A stretch of 5,095 bases of DNA. It comes from TMED8 sp964468005. GTDB lineage: Bacteria; Pseudomonadota; Alphaproteobacteria; Rhodospirillales; Casp-alpha2. Positions 1 through 5,095 of the stretch are shown in pieces; the first letter of the stretch is position 1; each line of letters opens with the position of its first letter. The position numbers were made by a program, and so were the translations under genes. The notes below the pieces were generated by a model, which did no database searches, had not been told where the DNA came from, and was given only the letters and a program-made list of their open reading frames with translations. The stretch covers positions 1 through 5,095 of the forward strand of contig CAYXUT010000206.1 of the NCBI GenBank assembly GCA_964468005.1. Direction: 5' to 3'.

Positions 1-522
1 TGATGATATTGGATGTGTAGCATTCCATGTACTATTACAGCCCGATCCTTTCGCGTTTTGTTCGGGCTCTAACTGTTACCTTCCCATATTCCGAAGCCTT
101 TTGCTTTCATATCCAACTTCACCGCAGAACAGACCTGATACCAGAAAGAAGGGCTGAAAAGGTGGTAGAATCATTCGAAAAACGTCAAGGCCTATGGTTC
201 GGTAGAACGAAATGTAGCAAAAGCTTGCTCTATCTTATCAATGAATACGGCTCTAAATTCCATAGTTCGAAGACAAGCGTTCTCATTTTTTCTGATGGTT
301 TCGATACCATGAGTGCAGAAGAACTTGTGCTTTGGCTTAAGAGGATCAAAGAAATGGTCAGGCATATCTACTGGATAGATCCAAATCACATTCGCAGGAT
401 GGAAATCGGATCAGATAAAGAAGGACCAATGCATGCTGCTAGTCAATGGTATAGATGCGGTGTTTCCTGGAGATACATTAGATGGATCAGCAAAACTTGC
501 GAAGGTTATGGATAACGACTAG
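1..522 (+). pseudogene. CoxE-like VWA-domain protein, 3' part, disrupted by an amber codon and a frameshift
   Basis: The reading frame starting at position 3 gives MILDV, a TAG at 18-20, then HSMYYYSPILSRF. This aligns with the family pattern LLDVSGSMxxYSxxLLxF, so the stop replaces the first Ser of the metal-site motif DxSxS (Asp codon 12-14, second Ser 24-26). Further VWA landmarks follow: a GRT segment with the metal-site Thr (207-209), and VLIFSDGFDT with the second Asp motif (codons 291-305), then IYWIDPN, like the CoxE WLNP strand. At about 437-448 the homology moves to the next frame, which reads NGIDAVFPGDTLDG and on to TAG at 520-522; this fits the CoxE tail pattern (Y)IDxFLPGHxLxSL. 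The original frame instead runs on with no family resemblance to TAA at 513-515. CoxE-family proteins pair with CoxD-type AAA+ ATPases in maturing molybdenum CO dehydrogenase-like enzymes; no such partner is visible. The 5' part lies outside the window. Initiation at ATG 27 would give a protein lacking the metal site. Family assignment is good; the exact gene is uncertain. Confidence 0.7.
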
Positions 523-572
523 CTCGTTTCAAGTGCGGTTCTCTTCAAAGCATCTCTGCTATACATATAAAA

Positions 573-620
573 ATGAAACGGCTTATAATCATTCTGATTA
601 TCTTTGTCGTGCTCCTCTAA
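573..620 (+). other. Tiny hydrophobic ORF, 15 codons, probably not a gene
   Basis: ATG at 573 opens MKRLIIILIIFVVLL and then stops at TAA 618-620. Two positive residues followed by twelve hydrophobic ones resemble a signal-peptide start or a minimal membrane peptide. There is no Shine-Dalgarno in front (the upstream bases are AT-rich), and the peptide is short enough to arise by chance. It could be the stub of a lost gene or a non-coding stretch. I list it because it is the only open frame with a recognisable physical character in the gap between the CoxE relic and the dehydrogenase. Confidence 0.15.
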
Positions 621-654
621 AGTGAAGATCAGGGTTGGAGTGCTGGTTAGCAAA

Positions 655-660
655 AAGGAG
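655..660 (+). promoter_or_regulatory. Shine-Dalgarno (AAGGAG) for the dehydrogenase at 670
   Basis: AAGGAG within AAAAAGGAG ends 9 bases before ATA at 670, an ideal spacing. It lies 48 bases before the first conventional start, GTG at 709, which has no comparable site. This ribosome binding site therefore decides the original start in favour of 670. Confidence 0.75.
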
Positions 661-669
661 TGACCCAAA

Positions 670-1716
670 ATAAAAGCGGTTGTCTTTAAATCGTTAGGTT
701 CACCATTAGTGGTTGAAGAGTTGCCAGACCCAGCACCTAAGCCAAATGAGTTGGTGCTGAGGGTTGAGGCCTGTGGAATTTGTGGCACAGATCTACATAT
801 GTCAGAAAACAGAAGTGCGGAAGGTGGGTGGAGATTACTAAAGCCTGGATGCATTTTAGGGCATGAATTTGCTGGTGAAATTGTTGAAATTGGTAAGGGT
901 GTAGAAGGGGATTGGAGAAACGGCGAACGAGTTACTGCTCTCCCATGGATAGGTTGCAGCACGTGCGCGGCATGTCGGCAGGGTCGTCCGTATCGTTGTG
1001 CTTCCGTTATGATGAGGGCTTCATTGGAGTTGCCAGGAGCGTATTCGGAATTTTGTCGCGTTGGAGCGCATGAGGCGCTGCGTTTGCCTGATGGAGTGGA
1101 TTACGAAGAAGGCGCGTTAGTTGAACCTATGGCCGTAGGGCTGAATGCTGTCCAACGTGCGAACATACAAGCAGCGGAACCAGTATTTATTATGGGTGCG
1201 GGGCCAGTTGGACTTTCGGTTGCCTTATGGTGTCGTTTTTTTGGAGCGCAGCATATATTGATCAGTGACTTGTCCGAGGAACGTAGTGCTGCTGCGCTAA
1301 ACTTTGGTGCTACAGCTAGTGTTGATGTCGGTCGTGGGGATGTTTCCGAGCAGATTTTGGATCAAGTAGGAGCGCCTCCGGGGGTGGTGTTCGATTGCGT
1401 TGGATTACCAGGTACGCTGCAAATGGCCATTGATTATGCGGCCCCTTATGCCCGCATAATTATTGTGGGGCTCTGCATGCAGTCGGATCACTACTTTCCT
1501 GCAAAAGCTTTATTGAAGGAATTGGATATACGTTTTGCTTATGTTTATTCCAAGAAAGAGTTTGAGACAGTAATCCGGCTCATTCAAGAAAGACGAATTG
1601 ATCTTTCCTCACTGGTAAGCAGCAGAGTGGATTTGGGTAACCTTCCGATTGCTTTTGAGCGATTGAAACGATCTGGATCTGAATTGAAGGTTATGTTGAA
1701 GCCAAGCAGATCATGA
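670..1716 (+). CDS. Zinc-dependent medium-chain alcohol/polyol dehydrogenase with an apparent ATA start
   Basis: Predicted cytoplasmic NAD(P)-dependent oxidation of an alcohol or polyol to a ketone or aldehyde. From 670 the protein is 348 residues, the usual family length. It starts (I)KAVVFKSLGSPLVVEELPDP, matching the common MKAVVF opening. Numbering from 670: GICGTDLH holds the catalytic-zinc Cys38 with Thr40 and His43; GHE gives His65 and Glu66; Cys96, Cys99, Cys102 and Cys110 form the structural-zinc lobe with C-x2-C-x2-C-x7-C spacing; Glu152 lies in VEPMAVGL. The Rossmann motif GAGPVG is at 176-181, and Asp200 at the end of the second strand suggests NAD rather than NADP. The sequence resembles the sorbitol, threonine and 2,3-butanediol dehydrogenase group, but the substrate cannot be read off. 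A TGA at 661-663 blocks any upstream start, and codons 670-708 contain no ATG, GTG or TTG. Starting at GTG 709 would remove the first 13 residues, including the first beta strand. The gene is otherwise intact; expression from ATA may be low or absent. It is convergent with the E1 gene. Confidence 0.85.
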   Translation: MKAVVFKSLGSPLVVEELPDPAPKPNELVLRVEACGICGTDLHMSENRSAEGGWRLLKPGCILGHEFAGEIVEIGKGVEGDWRNGERVTALPWIGCSTCAACRQGRPYRCASVMMRASLELPGAYSEFCRVGAHEALRLPDGVDYEEGALVEPMAVGLNAVQRANIQAAEPVFIMGAGPVGLSVALWCRFFGAQHILISDLSEERSAAALNFGATASVDVGRGDVSEQILDQVGAPPGVVFDCVGLPGTLQMAIDYAAPYARIIIVGLCMQSDHYFPAKALLKELDIRFAYVYSKKEFETVIRLIQERRIDLSSLVSSRVDLGNLPIAFERLKRSGSELKVMLKPSRS

Positions 1717-1720
1717 AAAG

Positions 1721-1735
1721 TTTAGATTAAATCTG
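1721..1735 (+). repeat. Copy 1 of an AT-rich 15-mer flanking the E1 gene
   Basis: TTTAGATTAAATCTG lies just after the dehydrogenase stop. A direct copy with one mismatch is at 4069-4083, so the two bracket the E1 gene and its leader. It contains the small palindrome AGATTAAATCT (1724-1734). The AT-rich composition makes a chance match quite possible. Confidence 0.3.
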
Positions 1736-1751
1736 AATAGAAAGTGCACTG

Positions 1752-1782
1752 TTATCTAGCGAGGTCAAATTAGGTTAGATAA
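1752..1782. repeat. Inverted repeat in the convergent intergenic gap
   Basis: TTATCTA (1752-1758) and TAGATAA (1776-1782) are perfect 7-base inverted arms around a 17-base loop. The repeat lies 35 bases past the dehydrogenase stop, where a terminator would be expected. It is AT-rich and lacks a following T-run, so it would make a poor intrinsic terminator. Its function is not shown. Confidence 0.35.
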
Positions 1783-1884
1783 TAAGCAATCATAGACCGC
1801 TCTTGGATGAAAATTCTTTCTCGAAACATTCGTCTATATATTGCAACTCCGTTGAGCTAGCGTCTGTAACCCACACATTGCCCT

Positions 1885-1896
1885 TATTCGCGAATA
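1885..1896. repeat. Perfect 12-base palindrome TATTCGCGAATA
   Basis: The palindrome has no loop and sits about 60 bases beyond the end of the E1 gene on its 3' side, within the convergent gap. With no loop it cannot fold into a useful hairpin. It could be a protein-binding site, but both neighbouring genes read towards it, so an operator role for them is unlikely. Confidence 0.3.
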
Positions 1897-1957
1897 GAAA
1901 TAATAATCATAAAGGTATTAATAACGGAGATGAACCAAGCCACGCATTTAGTATCCT

Positions 1958-3970
1958 TTAAGCCATTAGGCCTTTTACAGCACCTATAATTTTATCCTGA
2001 GATGGTATTGTAGCACGCTCTAAATCGTCATTATAAGGCATTGGTACATCAAGAGCCCCTAGTCGTTGAATCGGCGCATCCAGCCAATCAAAACCCTTTT
2101 CAATTACTATAGCTGCGACTTCCGCTCCAAATCCTCCAGAGGCCCAGGCCTCGTGGACAATCAAAAGACGATTAGTCTTTCGAACGGAGTGCAGGATAGT
2201 TTCCTCATCAAGAGGCTTAAGAGTGCGTGGGTCGATAACTTCAACGCTAATTCCTTCTCTTTCAAGAACGCGAGCCGCTGATAAACTTCGTTGTACCATA
2301 GCCATGGTAGCAACGATGGTGACGTCTGTTCCCTCTTTCTTAACGTCAGCTTTTCCAATTGGAATAGCATACAGATCTTCTGGTACGGGTGAAGAACCGC
2401 CCTCTACATAAAGCAGTTTAGTTTCCAAGAAGATAACCGGATTATTGTCACGGATTGATGCTACCAAAAGCCCTTTAGCATCATATGGTGTTGAAGGTCC
2501 GACCACTACTAAGCCAGGAACGTGCGTGAACCAGGCCTCAAGGCTTTGACTATGCTGTGCCGCCATACGAATTCCGCCTCCCTGCGGTCCGCGTACGACC
2601 AGGGGTACGGTCGGGGTCCCTCCTAGCATGAAACGAAATTTTGAGGCCTGGTTAACAAGCATATCCATTGTCAAAGTCACGAAATCAAATATTTGGATCT
2701 CGACAATTGGCCGCATACCAGCAATGGCAGCACCTACACCACAACCGGTAAACGTTGCTTCGGAAATTGGTGTATCTCTGATGCGTTCTTCGCCAAACTC
2801 ATCTATCAACCCTTTTGAAACTTGAAAAATGCCACCGGTGGCACCGACGTCTTCTCCCATAAGAAATACTGTTTCATCGCGAGCCATTTCCTGGCGGATT
2901 GCTTCATTAAGAGCTTCGGGCATTGACAGTTCTCGCGAGCCTATCGCACCAGGCTCAGAATATTTAGCATGTGGTGAATAGATGGCTGACATCATCATGT
3001 CGACCGAAGGCTTTTGTCCTTGTTTTCCAAAATCTATGGCAGTCTCCAATTCATTCTCAACATTAGAATGAATTTCCTGCAAACGCTTGGGAGAGGCGGC
3101 TTTTTGAGCACGAATTTGTTTTTCGGTCCGTTTTATTGGATCATGTATTTCGACCCACTCATCGTATTCCTTCTTTGGTCGAGGGTCGCGAATGTTTGCC
3201 CGCATGGAATGTTGTCCCCAACGGTACGTCATCGCTTCGATTAATGTTGGCCCTTCCCCTGCACGAGCACGTTCTACAGCCTCTCGCACCGTAAGGTAAA
3301 TTTCCACCACATCGTTTCCATCGATGGTTATCCCGGGCACGTTGTAACCGGTTGCGCGGTTAGCTATCTGATCAATAGAAGTAGTATTTCGATACGAAGA
3401 GCTGAGTGCATATTGGTTGTTTTCACAAATAAAAATGACGGGTAACTTCCAAATAGACGCTAAATTCATAGCTTCATGGAATACCCCTTGGTTGGAGCCG
3501 CCATCCCCAAAAAAGCAAACTGACACTTGGTCGGTTCCTTTTAATTTGGAAGCAAGAGCGGCACCGGTTGATAAAGGCATGGATGCGCCAACAATTCCAT
3601 TGGCCCCAAGAATATTCAGACCCATGTCAGCTATATGCATTGAGCCTCCAAGCCCTCGGCAATAACCATTTTCATGACCCATTAATTCCGCCATCATGCG
3701 ATTTAAATCTGCTCCTTTTGCAATGCAGTGGCCATGCCCCCGGTGATTACTAGCAACAAAATCATCAGAGCGGAGGTTCGCGCCGACGGATGCAGCGATT
3801 GCTTCTTGCCCAACATAGCTGTGTGCTGTCCCCTTAACGATACCTGCCTCAAAAAGCTCCTGGGTTTTTTGATCAAATCGTCGGATCCGTTGCATAGTAG
3901 AATAGATTGCCACCAAGTCCTTGGATGGAACCTTCATATTTTTCCCTGAACGCTTTTTCTCGGTCACCAT
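1958..3970 (-). CDS. Fused alpha-beta E1 of a thiamine-diphosphate-dependent 2-oxoacid/acetoin dehydrogenase
   Basis: Predicted cytoplasmic E1: decarboxylation or cleavage of a 2-oxoacid or acetoin on thiamine diphosphate, with acyl transfer to the lipoyl group of an E2. It is 670 residues from ATG 3970. Residues about 13-330 are the E1-alpha half: the SNHRGHGH region (74-81), the thiamine-diphosphate and Mg motif GDGGSNQG (155-162) with its Asn pair at 184-185, then YRWGQHSM (249-256). A charged linker leads to the E1-beta half (about 346-670): MGEDVGATGG, Glu404 in ISEATF, His473 in AQHSQ, and the C-terminal transketolase domain ending near GALDVPMPY. All expected catalytic residues are present. 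Natural alpha-beta fusions of about this length are known. GTG 3991 would add seven residues but has no Shine-Dalgarno; ATG 3970 has TAAGGG at 3981-3986; ATG 3937 is also possible. NQYALSSS and the alpha half look acetoin-dehydrogenase-like, but pyruvate or branched-chain substrates are not excluded. No E2 or E3 gene lies within the window. Confidence 0.92.
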   Translation of the reverse strand: MVTEKKRSGKNMKVPSKDLVAIYSTMQRIRRFDQKTQELFEAGIVKGTAHSYVGQEAIAASVGANLRSDDFVASNHRGHGHCIAKGADLNRMMAELMGHENGYCRGLGGSMHIADMGLNILGANGIVGASMPLSTGAALASKLKGTDQVSVCFFGDGGSNQGVFHEAMNLASIWKLPVIFICENNQYALSSSYRNTTSIDQIANRATGYNVPGITIDGNDVVEIYLTVREAVERARAGEGPTLIEAMTYRWGQHSMRANIRDPRPKKEYDEWVEIHDPIKRTEKQIRAQKAASPKRLQEIHSNVENELETAIDFGKQGQKPSVDMMMSAIYSPHAKYSEPGAIGSRELSMPEALNEAIRQEMARDETVFLMGEDVGATGGIFQVSKGLIDEFGEERIRDTPISEATFTGCGVGAAIAGMRPIVEIQIFDFVTLTMDMLVNQASKFRFMLGGTPTVPLVVRGPQGGGIRMAAQHSQSLEAWFTHVPGLVVVGPSTPYDAKGLLVASIRDNNPVIFLETKLLYVEGGSSPVPEDLYAIPIGKADVKKEGTDVTIVATMAMVQRSLSAARVLEREGISVEVIDPRTLKPLDEETILHSVRKTNRLLIVHEAWASGGFGAEVAAIVIEKGFDWLDAPIQRLGALDVPMPYNDDLERATIPSQDKIIGAVKGLMA

Positions 3971-3980
3971 AAGAAGAACA

Positions 3981-3986
3981 CCCTTA
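3981..3986 (-). promoter_or_regulatory. Shine-Dalgarno (TAAGGG) for the E1 gene
   Basis: TAAGGG on the minus strand ends 10 bases before ATG 3970. It lies downstream of the GTG at 3991, so it supports ATG 3970 as the start. Confidence 0.5.
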
Positions 3987-3991
3987 AGCAC

Positions 3992-4021
3992 ATTTTAGAT
4001 AAATGATAATCAGTTCATCAA
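3992..4021 (-). promoter_or_regulatory. Candidate sigma-70-type promoter for the E1 gene
   Basis: On the minus strand TTGATG (4016-4021) and TAAAAT (3992-3997) are separated by 18 bases, a fair fit to the -35 and -10 consensus. Transcription would start near 3985, giving a very short leader that barely includes the ribosome binding site. Such boxes are common by chance in AT-rich DNA, so this is tentative. Confidence 0.3.
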
Positions 4022-4068
4022 GATAACGTGATTTAAGCATTTGGTCGATCCTCAAGAAATTTCATAAT

Positions 4069-4083
4069 TTTAGATTAAGTCTG
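4069..4083 (+). repeat. Copy 2 of the AT-rich 15-mer flanking the E1 gene
   Basis: TTTAGATTAAGTCTG matches 14 of 15 bases of the copy at 1721-1735 in the same orientation. It lies about 100 bases upstream of the E1 start. It could be a chance match or a remnant of a duplication at an insertion point. Confidence 0.3.
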
Positions 4084-4124
4084 TAATAAATAATACCTGT
4101 TTGACGTCAGCGCTCTTAGGATAG

Positions 4125-4628
4125 ACTGGGGGCATAACGGAGGATTTTCAGGTCATCGTAGAGACTGAAGGAAGCGAAGAAGAGGAAGAAATCCAAGAGT
4201 TCAATAACCTGACTGAGGAAAAGTCGGCTCCGCACTCGTGGCTATATTACAATCTCAGCCATATTACCATCACCAATTACAACCGCGTACGCTATGGCAC
4301 CAACGGTGAAACCTGAACAAGCTAGCTCCTAACTCTCAGACTGAGCCACCATGGGGTTCTCTGCCAGCTAACCAGGTTTGCCGCATCACTGGTTCGAAGT
4401 TGATGAAGTGATTTTTGACCGGAGTGCTCAGGCGCGGATCAGATAGCTTTCCCAGATACAGCTGTAAATCGGCGAGGTTTTGCGCTGCCGAGTTATGCCG
4501 CATCGTTCGGCGTCCGCAGAAATCACGAAATTACCGAGACGTCGTTCGACGCCACCGGTTTTGCCGCATACGAACAAGGGCAAATTGATGACTTCGGTGA
4601 ACCCGCTAAAATGCAAAAGTACAGGTAG
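4125..4628 (+). pseudogene. Probable eroded coding region, family not recognised
   Basis: Three protein-like stretches on the + strand lie in shifting frames. Segment A (open 4125-4316) includes an acidic run of five Glu, then NNLTEEKSAPHSWLYYNLSH, ending at TGA 4314-4316. Segment B (4372-4446) contains PGLPHHWFEVDEVIFDRS. Segment C (4419-4628) contains FALPSYAASFGVRRNHEI and TSFDATGFAAYEQGQIDDFG, ending at TAG 4626-4628. GGAGG at 4139-4143 precedes segment A, but no ATG, GTG or TTG follows at usable spacing (GTC is at 4152). The amino acid make-up looks like real protein and looks richer in GC than the flanks. The alternation of aromatic and polar residues vaguely recalls the C-terminal beta-barrel of an outer-membrane receptor; this is a weak impression, not an assignment. 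A 62-codon ORF on the opposite strand (4428-4616) overlaps it and has no recognisable features. Chance open frames remain possible. Confidence 0.25.
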
Positions 4629-4690
4629 CTCCAGTTACTGCACCAAGTATAGCCCCTATCCACCGGTGGCGGGATTTTTCTCCTCATCGT

Positions 4691-5095
4691 AATTCTTTAA
4701 AAAGTGATCTCATATCGAAAAACGAATGAGTAGACCTCATCGTTCCTCATTGCCAATGATCCCTCTATCGATACTTGATCCTTAACGGGGTATTCGCAGG
4801 ATGTCATCGATTTAAATCAATCTGTTTATGGTCGATAGAATCAAAGTTCGTCACCCGTCACGTCCGGTAACCTACAACCTCAAAACTCCGTCCGAGTGCC
4901 TCTAAGCCCAAATAACAATAATCAAAACTCTTCACAGACGTCAGCCGTGGAAAGTTGTCCAGAAAACGGTAAAATACCATTAGGTTTTGCGATATTTCCG
5001 CTCCCCTCGGCATGTTGAAACGCTCCAAGTTTAAGATGGATCTCGTGTCGAACGTTGGTCATTGCCTCCCCCCGTTCAAATTAGCGACTATCAAA
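4691..5095. other. Gene-poor right end, no recognisable gene
   Basis: All six frames are broken by frequent stops. The longest reasonable candidates are a 46-codon minus-strand ORF (4922-5062) and a 36-codon minus-strand ORF (4697-4807, no Shine-Dalgarno). The only symmetry noted is a 10-base palindrome, GATTTAAATC (4809-4818). I see no tRNA-like arm, convincing terminator or tandem repeat. Confidence 0.5.
4922..5062 (-). CDS. Small hypothetical ORF, 46 residues, with a purine-rich leader
   Basis: On the minus strand ATG 5062 opens MTNVRHEIHLKLGAFQHAEG and ends at TGA 4922-4924. A GGGGGGAGG run lies just upstream, but only two bases separate it from the ATG, which is closer than usual. The peptide is soluble in character, with no membrane segment, signal peptide or recognised motif. 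It may be a chance ORF, a small unknown gene, or a fragment of a decayed gene. Confidence 0.2.
   Translation of the reverse strand: MTNVRHEIHLKLGAFQHAEGSGNIAKPNGILPFSGQLSTADVCEEF

Noticed and set aside
27..515. Intact 162-residue protein starting at ATG 27
   Set aside because: The homology begins upstream of ATG 27 and passes through the amber codon. The C-terminal tail after about 445 is out of frame relative to the family. A pseudogene explains it better than a short intact gene.
519..962. 147-codon minus-strand ORF overlapping the dehydrogenase
   Set aside because: It is antisense to strongly supported zinc-binding and Rossmann motifs, its translation is Pro/Ser-rich without family features, and it has no supported start. 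It is a shadow frame.
709..1716. Dehydrogenase starting at GTG 709
   Set aside because: The conserved N-terminal strand lies upstream of it and the only good Shine-Dalgarno is placed for 670. It may serve as a poor fallback start.
2830..2843. 14-base palindrome TGCCACCGGTGGCA
   Set aside because: It lies inside the E1 gene and encodes the conserved Gly-rich loop GATGG. The symmetry follows from the codons used.
4388..4397. CTGGTTCGAA resembling the T-loop of a tRNA
   Set aside because: No pairing T-stem, anticodon arm or acceptor stem can be drawn around it.
4428..4616. 62-codon minus-strand ORF
   Set aside because: It has no Shine-Dalgarno, no recognisable motif, and competes with equally plausible + strand frames. 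It is not supported as a gene.
4660..4669. Palindrome CCACCGGTGG followed by a short T-run, as a possible terminator
   Set aside because: The perfect palindrome has no loop and the T-run is only five bases. It would not form a stable terminator hairpin.
4697..4807. 36-codon minus-strand ORF
   Set aside because: It is short, with no ribosome binding site and no recognisable features. It is consistent with chance.

Overview
The window is bacterial DNA of moderate GC content: no introns, Shine-Dalgarno-led genes and bacterial enzyme families. The taxon cannot be fixed from it. Only two genes read as full-length enzymes. The left edge carries a broken gene, and the right 1.1 kb holds no convincing intact gene. 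Roughly 60% of the window is covered by the two enzyme genes. Together with a lost start codon, this suggests a genome, or at least a region, where genes are eroding. Nothing here shows a CRISPR array, transposase, phage module or RNA gene.

Layout, left to right. Positions 1-522 (+) hold the 3' part of a CoxE-like von Willebrand factor A (VWA) gene. An amber codon (18-20) sits exactly where the first serine of its metal-site motif should be, and a +1 frameshift lies near 437-448. Positions 523-669 form a short gap with a tiny hydrophobic ORF and a clear ribosome binding site. Positions 670-1716 (+) encode a complete zinc-dependent medium-chain alcohol/polyol dehydrogenase. Its homology and its Shine-Dalgarno both point to ATA at 670 as the original start. 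Positions 1717-1957 are a convergent intergenic gap with two small inverted repeats. Positions 1958-3970 (-) encode an intact thiamine-diphosphate-dependent 2-oxoacid/acetoin dehydrogenase E1 with alpha and beta chains fused in one polypeptide. Positions 3971-4121 include its likely leader and promoter. Positions 4122-4690 contain protein-like but broken reading frames on the + strand, probably a gene relic I cannot name. Positions 4691-5095 are essentially empty apart from a 46-codon ORF on the minus strand near the right edge.

How the genes could work together: a polyol dehydrogenase next to an acetoin-type E1 would fit oxidation of 2,3-butanediol to acetoin followed by acetoin cleavage. 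The two genes are convergent, no E2 or E3 gene is present, and neither substrate can be read from sequence, so this is only a hypothesis. The CoxE relic belongs to a family linked to maturation of molybdenum carbon monoxide dehydrogenase-type enzymes and has no visible partner here. I found no convincing new system. The most useful observations are the three lesions: the amber codon at the metal site, the frameshift, and the ATG-to-ATA start.
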